A stretch of DNA of 64,000 nt from Nitrincola iocasae (GTDB lineage Bacteria > Pseudomonadota > Gammaproteobacteria > Pseudomonadales > Balneatricaceae), in NCBI RefSeq assembly GCF_008727795.1, contig NZ_CP044222.1, positions 1,860,001 to 1,924,000 of the forward strand. The letters are read 5' to 3'. Shown piece by piece: positions 42,933 through 50,651 of this stretch (position 1 is the first letter of the stretch; each line of letters opens with the position of its first letter). Under the pieces are notes generated by a model. That model worked only from the letters and a program-made list of their open reading frames with translations. It did no database searches and was not told the origin of the DNA. Position numbers and translations under genes: made by a program.

Positions 42933-43334
42933 ATGACTAAGCATGTTGGTTCTTGCCTGTGTGGCACAGTGAGATTTGAGGTCCATGGGGGCTTCGACAG
43001 CTTTTACCTGTGCCATTGTGAGTATTGCCAAAAAGATACGGGATCTGCTCATGCGGCAAATTTATTTTCGCAGTCAGCTAAACTGACCTGGCTGGCGGGT
43101 GAAGATGCTGTGACTTCCTTTACGCTTCCAAGTACTCGCCACAACAAAAGCTTTTGTAGATCGTGTGGTTCAGCATTACCAAGCACCCAATTTACAGATC
43201 TGCTCGTCGTTCCCGCAGGGTGTTTGGATACTGAAGTCTCGGCGTTGCCAACTGCGCACATCTTCACATCAAGCAAAGCGGTTTGGGACAGGGCGATTGG
43301 TGACGTGCCAGAGTTCGAAGGCATGCCAGAGTAA
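42933..43334 (+). CDS. GFA-family (glutathione-dependent formaldehyde-activating-like) zinc protein
   Basis: 133 residues with the Mss4-like fold: GSCLCGTVRFEV (first Cys pair), CHCEYCQKDTGSAHAANLF, and SFCRSCGSALP (last Cys pair). Family members bind zinc; most have no proven formaldehyde activity, so the name is only a family label. ATG 42933 has GAGGGG upstream. The gene follows the restored attC core at 42892 and ends with its own attC: a complete cassette (cassette 6). Confidence 0.82.
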   Translation: MTKHVGSCLCGTVRFEVHGGFDSFYLCHCEYCQKDTGSAHAANLFSQSAKLTWLAGEDAVTSFTLPSTRHNKSFCRSCGSALPSTQFTDLLVVPAGCLDTEVSALPTAHIFTSSKAVWDRAIGDVPEFEGMPE

Positions 43335-43344
43335 GCTAAGATCT

Positions 43345-43415
43345 CATAACCAGCGGCTGTTGGCGGATGCACCTTCGCTGGCGCTCCGGCACGTCGCAAA
43401 GCCAAGGCGTTAAAT
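43345..43415 (+). other. attC site of cassette 6
   Basis: Left CATAACCAGCGGCTGTTGGC, right GCAAAGCCAAGGCGTTAAAT; inner hairpin CTTCGCTGGCGCTCCGGC. Crossover at G43409. Confidence 0.85.
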
Positions 43416-43742
43416 TTATCAACATGGCACAAGCATGAAGCTAAAAAATTACTTCAACATGATTTTGTCATCGAATCCAGATCACACTTGGTGACAGAAT
43501 TTGAAGATAAGTTGTTTGTTGGTGCACTAAGGAACTTTTGCTCATATCTGAACCCACTGAGGTTCAACAACTTTGCATTTGCAATGCGAGAATTGCTGAG
43601 GCATGAGTTTTTGGGGTCACTTCTTGCGTTTTGCAAGGTAAGGAAACAGGGCTTAGCTCTTATGCAAAATTCAAGACCTGATAATCATCTAGCCGACTCC
43701 TCCCTGAAGATCAAAGTAGCATTTCCCGCTAAAGCGCGATGA
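43416..43742 (+). pseudogene. Cassette 7: truncated, start-less hypothetical gene
   Basis: An open frame begins right after the attC core and reads LSTWHKHEAKKLLQHDFVIE, then FVGALRNFCSYLNPLRFNNFAFAMRELLRHEF. The second stretch looks like the start of a larger cassette protein of unknown function. There is no ATG at the beginning (only TTG/GTG at 43488/43491), and after LLAFCKV the sequence becomes unlike protein. No attC ends it, so the 3' half was lost, perhaps when the GC-richer block that follows arrived. Confidence 0.45.
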
Positions 43743-43767
43743 ACCATAGAAAAGTCGGGGTTGCACT

Positions 43768-44178
43768 TCATTCCTCTAGCGGGGCCACCCCTCCGGGACC
43801 ATCGACATTGACAAGGGTTTCTCCTTCGCCGAGACGCACAAAGACGTAGTGAACATCATCGCCCCCTTCGACTATCTGGGCCCGATGGATCACCCGCCGC
43901 GGGAAATAGGCATAGTCGCCTTTGCCGATCTCGAAGGAGTGCTCGCCGTTTTCACCATAGTCGACACGAATTCGGCCCGAGAGCATATACATCACGCTGT
44001 CGAACTCCTTATGATGATGCCACTGGCTTGGCGCATCGAGTGCCGTGACGTGGCACTCGCCAACCCAAAGCGGGCCTGCCTCCAGAGCCTTCTTGCGATT
44101 CTGCCCTGGAGTCTGCGGACCTTGAGTAAGCTGCTCCGCCTTGATGACGCCGATCTGTTCAAATATTCCTCTGCTCAT
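43768..44178 (-). CDS. Cupin-domain protein
   Basis: About 136 residues with one cupin domain: QWHHHKEFDSVMYMLSGRIRVDYGENGEHSFEIGKGDYAYFPRRVIHRA. The HHH-E-H pattern gives the metal ligands. Such single-cupin proteins may be enzymes, binding proteins or quercetinase-like. AGAGGA lies six bases before ATG 44178. Its gene is divergent from an AraC-type regulator, 69 bases away, which probably controls it. Base composition is richer in G+C than the cassettes. Confidence 0.78.
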   Translation of the reverse strand: MSRGIFEQIGVIKAEQLTQGPQTPGQNRKKALEAGPLWVGECHVTALDAPSQWHHHKEFDSVMYMLSGRIRVDYGENGEHSFEIGKGDYAYFPRRVIHRAQIVEGGDDVHYVFVRLGEGETLVNVDGPGGVAPLEE

Positions 44179-44247
44179 GTCTATTCCTCTCATTAGTAGG
44201 GTTGCTCGCTGCTTTGATAGCCTCGAATTTCAGAGTATTATGGTTTT

Positions 44248-45066
44248 ATGAAGATAACTGGACATTTTTTGTCGCCAAACAGACAAACTGAAATTCTTCC
44301 TTTCGAGACCGCTTCGCGTCCGATCGTCGGATTCGCCCGTGACTACCCGACGGGCCTGTCTTCAGGCATGCACAGTCACCCAAGAGCGCAGTTGCTCTAC
44401 GCGACCTCAGGCGTCATGCGAGTGGATACACAGGACTCCAGCTTTCTTGTGCCACCGACAACCGCACTGTTTCTCCCCGCCTCTGTGGAGCACACCGTCA
44501 AAATGGACGGTCCGGTTGCGATGCGTGCGCTGTTCATGTTGGAGGAGGTTGCTCAGCGCGTGGCAAAGGTGACCAAGGTCATTGCGATATCGGGTCTGCT
44601 GCGTGAACTCATCCTTGCGGTCTGTGCCGAGGGGGTGGAGTGGGCGCGCGAAGGCAGGGGAGATCATCTGGCAGCGTTGGTGTTGGATGAGATCGGCAAG
44701 GCGGAGCCGCTTCCTCTCGGTCTGCGGCGGTCAACTGACTCACGCCTCCGACAAGTATTGGAGGAACTGTCAAAGTGTCCGTACGACAGACGCAATCTTG
44801 AAGAGTGGGCGGATGTTGCCAATACGTCGAGCCGTACGCTTGCCCGATTGTTCCGGACGGAAACGGGAATGAGCTTTCGACAATGGCGTCAGCAGGCGCG
44901 TCTGGCGGCGGCACTCAGTGCCCTGTCCACCGGCGCTACTCCAACTCGGGCCGCTGCTATCGCGGGCTTTGATTCTGTCCCTGCTTTTGGTGCTGCGTTC
45001 CGTGGGCTGTTCGGAATCACACCGGGTCAGGCGCGGGGCCACTATTTCGGTGCTCACGACAAATAA
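44248..45066 (+). CDS. AraC-family transcriptional regulator with cupin sensor domain
   Basis: 272 residues. The N-terminal cupin (SGMHSHPRAQLLYATSGVMRVDTQ; LFLPASVEHTVKM) is followed by a two-HTH AraC domain: LEEWADVANTSSRTLARLFRTETGMSFRQWRQQARL and AAIAGFDSVPAFGAAFRGLFGITPGQAR. It resembles NimR-type regulators of neighbouring transport or detoxification genes. Divergent from the cupin gene; GNAT gene downstream. Confidence 0.88.
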   Translation: MKITGHFLSPNRQTEILPFETASRPIVGFARDYPTGLSSGMHSHPRAQLLYATSGVMRVDTQDSSFLVPPTTALFLPASVEHTVKMDGPVAMRALFMLEEVAQRVAKVTKVIAISGLLRELILAVCAEGVEWAREGRGDHLAALVLDEIGKAEPLPLGLRRSTDSRLRQVLEELSKCPYDRRNLEEWADVANTSSRTLARLFRTETGMSFRQWRQQARLAAALSALSTGATPTRAAAIAGFDSVPAFGAAFRGLFGITPGQARGHYFGAHDK

Positions 45067-45199
45067 ACAGGTATTGTCCGATTGGCGATAGAAATTGTCA
45101 GGTTTCTATCCGTCCCGTCAATTAGAGTGTCTTTAGGCAGAAGACTACGGTGACCCCCATCCGTTAATCTCAGCCAGAACTATTGCAGAGGAGACTCCT

Positions 45200-45874
45200 A
45201 TGGATTTATCGAATTGGCGTGGTGCCCCCCGACCTGAGCGGGTGACCCTACAAGGAAAATATGTACGGCTGGAACCGCTCAGCGAAGCAACGCACGGGGC
45301 GGACCTGTTTTCTGCTGCGGTCGAGCCCGGCGCGGATGACCGGTTTCGTTATCTGCCTAACACGACCCCTCCAGACTATCCGACCTTCGCCGACTGGCTG
45401 CAAAAATCGGAAGCATCGATCGACCCGATGTTTTTTGCGGTTATCGACATGCGGACCGGCCGGGCCGAAGGGCGCCAGGCACTGATGCGCATTGATGCGG
45501 ACAACGGGGTTGCCGAGGTTGGTCATATTCTCTGGTGTCCTGGAATCGCACGTTCAAGGGTGCCGACCGAGGCGATTTTTCTGATGGCGCAGTATATCTT
45601 CGACGAACTCGGTTACCGCCGCTTCGAATGGAAATGTGACAACCAAAACCTACCGTCGAAACGCGCTGCAGAGCGGTTCGGCTTCGTCTTCGAGGGGATT
45701 TTCCGCAATCACCTGGTGGTGAAGGGCAAAAATCGTGACACAGCCTGGTTTGCAATGACGGAAGAGGATTGGAAATTGGTAAAGCCTGCCTACCTGGCCT
45801 GGCTAGATCCGGAGAATTTCGATTCAAACGGACAGCAGCGTTCCAAACTGGGAACCGCCGCCACTCGGTCATAA
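45200..45874 (+). CDS. GNAT N-acetyltransferase (RimJ/RimL-like)
   Basis: 224 residues of the RimJ/YdaF-like GNAT group: YVRLEPLSEATHGADLFSA, AEVGHILWCPGIARSRVPTEAIFLM, RRFEWKCDNQNLPSKRAAERFGFVFEGIFRNH. The acetyl-CoA loop is less regular than usual (ARSRVPTE replaces the Q/RxxGxG/A pattern). The target could be a small amine, a drug or a protein N-terminus. GGAGAC precedes the ATG. The cupin-araC-GNAT block has a G+C-rich composition distinct from the array. Confidence 0.82.
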   Translation: MDLSNWRGAPRPERVTLQGKYVRLEPLSEATHGADLFSAAVEPGADDRFRYLPNTTPPDYPTFADWLQKSEASIDPMFFAVIDMRTGRAEGRQALMRIDADNGVAEVGHILWCPGIARSRVPTEAIFLMAQYIFDELGYRRFEWKCDNQNLPSKRAAERFGFVFEGIFRNHLVVKGKNRDTAWFAMTEEDWKLVKPAYLAWLDPENFDSNGQQRSKLGTAATRS

Positions 45875-46124
45875 CATAGTCAGGTTGCCAACCCCTCGGT
45901 GTTGTCATTGGTCGGCAGACGTAATGGACAGTCCCGGTTGGTCTCGGAGCCATTTGACCTGCAAAACTCATTCGGCCAGCGGCAGGCGGGCAATAGGTGG
46001 TCGGCATCTGCCGGCGCTTCTAAAAGCTCGACAATAGGTACTACTACCGCATGGGAGTCACGCCTACTGCAGGGGAACTGGGGTCGGGACTGCGCAAAAG
46101 TGTGCAGCCCCTTACTTTTACGTT
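45875..46124. other. Non-coding gap with hairpin before IS1182-like copy B
   Basis: I see no gene here. Near the end, CTGCGCA-AAAG-TGTGCAG forms a stem-loop (one mismatch) about 10 bases before the CGTT that abuts copy B. It is not a clear attC; it may be the terminator of the GNAT gene or the hairpin that guided the IS. Confidence 0.4.
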
Positions 46125-46760
46125 CAGGCTGTAGAAAAACCTTTTCATCTATGGTCTGATGAGATTTTCAAATGATGCTGAAGTCCGCCCAACCTATGAT
46201 CCGGCTATACTGCTCAAGATTATTTTATTTGCTTACTCAAAGGGCATTACCTCCAGCCGTGAAATTCAGTGGTGCTGCGAAACCAATATCATCTTCAAAG
46301 TGTTATCCTGCGATACCGTGCCGCACTTCACCACGATAGCTCACTTTGTCAGTAGCCAAGGCCTGGCGATTGAAACCTTATTTGAACAATCACCTCAGTG
46401 AGCATCAGGAAAAGGATACCCATGAAAGCGAAGAAGCGCTGGAGCGTGATATTCGCAAGGCCAAGACCATCCAGACACTGGATGCGGCGGCCAACAAGAT
46501 CGGTGATTTTTTAAAGCGCAGCCAGCCAAGGATGGGCAAGAGCACCCACCTACACCGACTGGATGAAATACCGTGTGGATAGTCCGAAGGGTAAGCAGAT
46601 TTATATTCACCGAATGTCGGTGGTGGAACCGGTATTCGGCAACATTGGGACCAACAAAAGGCTAAACCGCTTTAGCTTGCGCGGCAAAAGCAAGGTTCAG
46701 GGCCAGTGGCAGTTGTACTGCTTGGTGCATAATGTTGAAAAACTGGCGATAAGTAGTTGA
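46125..46760 (+). mobile_element. IS1182-like element, copy B (right end lost)
   Basis: Starts with the same CAGGCTGTAGAAAAACC as copy A, directly after CGTT (46121-46124). An internal deletion near 46169 removes the transposase start. The remaining transposase pieces are ILLKIILFAYSKGITSSREIQWCCETNIIFKVL, then, in another frame, the C-terminal VVEPVFGNIGTNKRLNRFSLRGKSKVQGQWQLYCLVHNVEKL with the conserved Glu of VEPVFG. It shares the internal deletion joint of copy A. No right terminal repeat is seen. Confidence 0.8.
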
Positions 46761-46815
46761 AGCAACGAATTACTACTGGACACCTCTCAGCGAAGGATGC
46801 GATTGTAATATGACT

Positions 46816-46849
46816 GTAACAGGGACAAAAAATAGTTTGCCCCTGTTAC
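46816..46849 (-). terminator. Long hairpin downstream of the SDR gene
   Basis: GTAACAGGGACAAA and TTTGCCCCTGTTAC pair over 14 bases with one mismatch, seven bases beyond the SDR stop on the minus strand. T's are in the loop, not after the stem, so termination is possible but not certain; it may instead be the end of a lost element. Confidence 0.5.
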
Positions 46850-46855
46850 CTAAAA

Positions 46856-47737
46856 TTACGCGTCAGCGCCGCCTAGTACATTGTCTAGTTGCATTTCTTT
46901 CAAAACACGGTCTTGGATGGGTTGTTTGGCAGCGTTAATTTCATCAACCCCCCAAACCAAACCGACCGCCGTGCGTGTAGGGCGTTTACCAGCAGGCATA
47001 TCTGCAAGCGCCAAATAAGTATCCACGACCATCTGTGGATCAGGTGCTTGATCACTCTGCATAAATTTACCGAATTCCTCGAATATGGCGGCAGGAATAT
47101 TTGCCAATTCACCATAGCTGTCCAGTATGTCTGTGCGTTTAGGTTGTTGCCCTGCTGCACTAAGACCTGTCGGGAACGGGCCTGGCTGCACTATGGCAAT
47201 ATCAATACCGAAGGGTGCCACTTCGTAGCGTAAGCCTTGAAGGTAGCCTTCCAAAGCATGTTTGGTAGCGGCGTAGGTAGAAAAGTACGGTGCTGAAATC
47301 TGTCCAACCATGGATGAGGTGTTAAGGATCAGACCGGACTTGGCCTCACGCATAGCGGGTAAAACAGCCTGTATAGTGCGAATAGCACCATAGTAATTGG
47401 TTTCCATCTGCTCTCTGGCTTGGGCAATGCTAAAAGCCTCCGTAATGCCAAGATACATCACGCCTGCATTGTTAAGCAAAATATCAATTTTGCCCGCTTT
47501 AGCCAGTACACTTGCAATGGCAGTTTTGACAGATTCGTCATTGGTGACATCCATATCAACAACATGGATGGAATCGCTATACGCTTCCAGCTCGGCCTTC
47601 ACTGCGGCATTCTTACCTTCCGGGCCACGCATGGTGGCGAACACTTGATAGCCTTTATCTGCAAAGTCCTTTACTGATTTTTGGCCAAATCCACTGCTGC
47701 TTCCGGTGATAACTATGTTTGTTTTTGCGTCACTCAT
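46856..47737 (-). CDS. SDR-family oxidoreductase
   Basis: About 293 residues of the classical short-chain dehydrogenase fold: ITGSSSGFGQKSVKDFADKGYQVF for NAD(P), LLNNAGVMYLG, the Ser in NTSSMVGQISAPYFS and YAATKHALEG. The substrate is unknown; TetR-linked SDRs of this kind often act on aldehydes, ketones or xenobiotics. ATG 47737 follows AGGAAAG. Divergent from a tetR gene with two matching operator palindromes in the 93-base gap. Confidence 0.88.
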   Translation of the reverse strand: MSDAKTNIVITGSSSGFGQKSVKDFADKGYQVFATMRGPEGKNAAVKAELEAYSDSIHVVDMDVTNDESVKTAIASVLAKAGKIDILLNNAGVMYLGITEAFSIAQAREQMETNYYGAIRTIQAVLPAMREAKSGLILNTSSMVGQISAPYFSTYAATKHALEGYLQGLRYEVAPFGIDIAIVQPGPFPTGLSAAGQQPKRTDILDSYGELANIPAAIFEEFGKFMQSDQAPDPQMVVDTYLALADMPAGKRPTRTAVGLVWGVDEINAAKQPIQDRVLKEMQLDNVLGGADA

Positions 47738-47766
47738 TTTTCTTTCCTGCCAGGTTGTCAATTAAA

Positions 47767-47825
47767 TACCGACTGGTACAATAATGTCCGATGCATCGCA
47801 TGTCAAATTAAAGTACCGGGTGGTA
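47767..47825. promoter_or_regulatory. Twin TetR-type operators between SDR and tetR
   Basis: Two 12-bp palindromes, TACCGACTGGTA (47767-47778) and TACCGGGTGGTA (47814-47825), share TACC-N4-GGTA. One lies just before each divergent gene; centres are 47 bases apart. This spacing and placement fit autorepression plus repression of the SDR gene by the TetR-family product. Confidence 0.75.
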
Positions 47826-47830
47826 TAAAA

Positions 47831-48439
47831 ATGAGTTCAAATCCAACAAAACCTTCAAGGGGGCGACCCAAGACCCTAAATCGAGACCGTGTTTTGGATG
47901 TGGCAATGGAAGCCTATTGGAAAGAGGACATCGGCAATTTATCCCTGAATGAAATCTGCAGGAGATCTGGTGTATCGAAGCCAGGGCTTTATCGTGAATT
48001 TTCGAATGAAGATGGCTTGATGAAAGCAGTACTTATTAGGTATCAGGAACAAGTACTAAATCCTGTACAGCAGATGTTGAACAGTAAAACTTCGTTTCGA
48101 GAGACGCTTGATAGCCTCGTATCATTTGCCACCTCAGCTAGTTGTCATCATGAGACTCCAATGGGATGTCTTTTTATTAAAATGCGTGAATCACGTGCGC
48201 ACTTGGGTGAAGCAACACGAGCGCAAGTTGATTTCCTTGAGGAGCAAGGATTAGCTGCTTTCAGGAAATGGGTGGAGCGTTCAAAGGCCAAAGGTGAGTT
48301 TTCTGCAGACATGTCACCAGAGTTTGCAGCCACCTATATCGACGCACAGATAAGCTATGCTTCGTCACAGCTCACTCGTGGTGAGGATCCGGAAATTGTG
48401 AAGAAGATACTGTCAGTCGCTTTTTCTATGCTGGGATGA
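47831..48439 (+). CDS. TetR-family transcriptional repressor
   Basis: About 202 residues. After a basic PSRGRPKTLNRDRVLDVAMEAYW start, the HTH is NLSLNEICRRSGVSKPGLYREFSNEDGLMKAVL. The ligand domain includes FRETLDSLVSFATSASCHHETPMGCLFIKM, with two conserved cysteines, similar to regulators that answer to electrophiles or disulfides (inference). ATG 47831 lies only five bases after an operator palindrome. An attC-like site lies after its stop, so the SDR-tetR pair may have arrived as part of the array. Confidence 0.88.
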   Translation: MSSNPTKPSRGRPKTLNRDRVLDVAMEAYWKEDIGNLSLNEICRRSGVSKPGLYREFSNEDGLMKAVLIRYQEQVLNPVQQMLNSKTSFRETLDSLVSFATSASCHHETPMGCLFIKMRESRAHLGEATRAQVDFLEEQGLAAFRKWVERSKAKGEFSADMSPEFAATYIDAQISYASSQLTRGEDPEIVKKILSVAFSMLG

Positions 48440-48538
48440 GCATGCCTGTCAGTTCGGTATTTCTGCAAGAAGCAGGCATTTGCTCATTTGGGGTGAAAGA
48501 GAGCTTATTTAAATCTGTTTGGTGGGCACAGAGCAATG

Positions 48539-48604
48539 CATAACAATCCACTGCACACGGAATTTTACTCGTTTCGCTCGTGTGTAATGGCGAAAGGTTA
48601 ACAC
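48539..48604 (+). other. attC site after the SDR-tetR pair
   Basis: Left CATAACAATCCACTGCACACG, right CGTGTGTAATGGCGAAAGGTTAACA; the inner CACACG/CGTGTG pair closes a loop with CGTTTCGCTCG. The right core GGTTAACA departs slightly from GTTRRRY. Confidence 0.75.
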
Positions 48605-48689
48605 CTTTCTTGCTGTATTAAAGATGAGGGTAGGCCCCTCGATTCCGGTAGCCAGATGCAGGAATCAAACCGCCCTATGCGGTATGCAT

Positions 48690-49070
48690 TAAGAGTGCAT
48701 GTCGTGAGCAATAGGGAAGGCAGTATGATTAACTGTCAGGTAAGTTCGGAAGAGATGAACGAAAGTGAACCGTCGATGAAGTGTCGACATGTAAAAATGT
48801 TGTCGAAACTGGGAAATGAGCGTCTTCCCAGGACGAGTACGGACGTGAGCTGGAAACGGGCTGTGTGGCAACCGGCATAGAGGCGGCATGAATTCTGAAC
48901 AGGCTTTAGTATGGAACATGAGAACCTGTTGCTCTGATGATAAGGAAGACGCACAAGTGGTAACTGGAAGGAATACAAGAGATTAATCAGCAGCGCGGAA
49001 TTGAAGTCCCTGAATTCAGATAATAACCGCAGCACGTTGCCGTAACCGGGCAGAGGAAGGAAGGCCGGTA
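48690..49070 (+). ncRNA. Group II intron remnant (5' ribozyme part only)
   Basis: The DNA from GTGCATGTCGTGAGCAATAG onward, with AAGTTCGGAAGAG, GTGAACCGTCGATGAAGTG, GACGAGTACGGACGTGAG and GTGTGTGGCAACCGGCAT followed by GAGGCGGCATGAATTCTG, has the wording of domain I of bacterial group II introns, including the highly conserved stretch around GTACGGACGTGAG. No reverse transcriptase ORF, domain V or 3' end is present; an MFS gene on the other strand begins where the intron should continue. The left boundary may lie up to 60 bases earlier. It follows closely on an attC. Confidence 0.7.
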
Positions 49071-49076
49071 CCCTCA

Positions 49077-50273
49077 TCACGCCTCTGCCCGATCCCGCCG
49101 AATCAGCAGTATCAATGCCAGCGCCGCCAGAGAGCCCATAACAGCGGCGAAACTGATTCCGGTTGTCGTCAGGCTGGTCACGCTTGCCATCAAACCCAGG
49201 CCGATCACTGGCACCGAGATAGCGACATAGGCTACCACAAAAAAGGAGGACGTCACGGCGGCCTTCTCTGCAGTCGGGCTGGCTGAGGTGATCGCGCCCA
49301 TGCCAGCCCGGAAGACAATACCCTGGCCCATACCGGCAATAACGGCACCGACTACGAATAGGGCTAGAGACTGGGTATAGATGCCCAGCGCTATCGGAAT
49401 CACCCCGAGCATCAGAGACATGCAGCCCAGAGGAAGGCGCAGTCTGATTGGCAGGGTGCCCTGCAGAAGCTGGCCCAGGGTTGAGGCGATAAAGATGCTG
49501 CCAGCCACGACGCCGACCAGCAACCGATTGTCATAGCCCAGGACCCTGCCCATCATCGCCGGGGCGATGGATGTGAAGAAGCCGCACATGGCGAAGCCGG
49601 CAAACCCGGCAATGGCCGCGGGAATGAATACGCCACGGACTTCCGGTGGCACACTCAAACGCTGGATAGACAGTTTCGGGTGAGCAGGCTTTGAGACAGT
49701 CTCCGGAGCTACCCAGATGCAACACACTGCCAGCACGGCCAGGGAGATGTGCACCAGAAAGGTCAGATGTAATGGCCAGGGCAGATACTGGGAGAGGGCG
49801 CCGGCAAGCATGGGCCCAAGGCCCAGCCCGCCCATATTCGCCGCCGTGGCAAAGAATGTGGCTTTATCCCGCCAGTGGGGCGGGGCCAGTTCAAGGACGG
49901 CCACAGTGGCCGTGCCGGTAAAGATCCCGGCGGACAGCCCTGACAACACCCGGCCGGTCAGGATCATCGCCAGGCCGTTGGCCTGCAAAAACACCAGGTC
50001 ACTGATGATGGAGCAAGCCAGCCCCGCGAACAGTAATGGCCGGCGACCCACTTGGTCAGACCAGCGTCCCGTAAGCACCAGTGCGGTAATCACGCCACCG
50101 GCATAGGCTGCAAAGATGATGGTGATCATCAGATCAGAAAACCCGAATCGGTCCTGATAGATGGGGTAGAGAGGGGTCGGCATGGTGGTGCCGATCATCG
50201 TGACACTGAAGGTAAGTGCCGCGCCCAGGAAAATGAGTAACGGATACCACGGGTGTTGCTTGGAGGAGGCCAT
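49077..50273 (-). CDS. MFS transporter
   Basis: 398 residues with twelve hydrophobic segments. The signature loop 2-3 motif is present as GRWSDQVGRRPLLFAG, with GRVLSGLSAGIFTGTATVAVLEL in the fourth/fifth helices, as in drug or sugar efflux transporters. The substrate cannot be told. Base composition is markedly G+C-rich compared with the cassettes, and the gene is on the strand opposite to the array, so it was not acquired as an ordinary cassette. An inverted repeat (TTATCAGA at 50314, TCTGATAA at 50345) upstream may be an operator. Confidence 0.87.
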   Translation of the reverse strand: MASSKQHPWYPLLIFLGAALTFSVTMIGTTMPTPLYPIYQDRFGFSDLMITIIFAAYAGGVITALVLTGRWSDQVGRRPLLFAGLACSIISDLVFLQANGLAMILTGRVLSGLSAGIFTGTATVAVLELAPPHWRDKATFFATAANMGGLGLGPMLAGALSQYLPWPLHLTFLVHISLAVLAVCCIWVAPETVSKPAHPKLSIQRLSVPPEVRGVFIPAAIAGFAGFAMCGFFTSIAPAMMGRVLGYDNRLLVGVVAGSIFIASTLGQLLQGTLPIRLRLPLGCMSLMLGVIPIALGIYTQSLALFVVGAVIAGMGQGIVFRAGMGAITSASPTAEKAAVTSSFFVVAYVAISVPVIGLGLMASVTSLTTTGISFAAVMGSLAALALILLIRRDRAEA

Positions 50274-50507
50274 GCGTGAGTTCCGATAAGCGGTTATTAA
50301 AAGATAGTTTACGTTATCAGATGCGTTGGGCGGAATCGAAATATTCTGATAACAAACGGGGGCATGTGTCTATTCGCAGGCCTTTCAGGCGTCTGGTCAG
50401 AGCCAAATGCACAGTGATTGCAGGATCAGTGGCGGCTTCTTCATTGCGGCTTTAGGCGCGGATGCTAGAATACCCACCAGCATTGGCTATCACTGGAGAA
50501 AAGCGAT

Positions 50508-50642
50508 ATGAACACGGCTCCCGCACCTTATCCAATCAGTACGCCCCGGCGTTCCCCGTGTCATCCCCGAGCAATGCAATATCGCGCAGGCTGTAGCGCT
50601 GTGTGCAGGGATCGACTACGCGCTGACGCACCAGTAGAGTAG
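50508..50642 (+). pseudogene. Short remnant ORF between MFS and GST genes
   Basis: A 44-codon frame after a GGAGAAAAGCGAT ribosome-binding site begins MNTAPAPYPISTP, which resembles the N-termini of small hydrolase or peptidase families, then turns into unlikely, Arg/Cys-rich sequence. It looks like the start of a gene broken by a frameshift or deletion. The remaining gap (50274-50507) has the inverted repeat mentioned for the MFS gene and nothing else I can support. Confidence 0.3.
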
Positions 50643-50651
50643 GGAAGAGCA

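Noticed and set aside
39900..43420. Regularly spaced palindromes that could suggest a CRISPR array
   Set aside because: The palindromes are attC sites: they differ in length and arms, share only short core ends, and are separated by ORFs rather than by uniform spacers. No cas genes are present.
43049..43432. Minus-strand frame opposite the GFA-family gene
   Set aside because: It is the shadow of a gene whose zinc-ligand motifs are on the plus strand.
45441..46007. Minus-strand frame of 188 codons opposite the GNAT gene
   Set aside because: It overlaps clear GNAT motifs on the plus strand, is rich in Arg/Pro/Cys and crosses the gene end: typical of a G+C-rich antisense frame.
48656..49080. 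Open frames on both strands in the intron relic
   Set aside because: Their wording follows the conserved ribozyme sequence, they have no protein-like motifs, and neither has a ribosome-binding site that fits.
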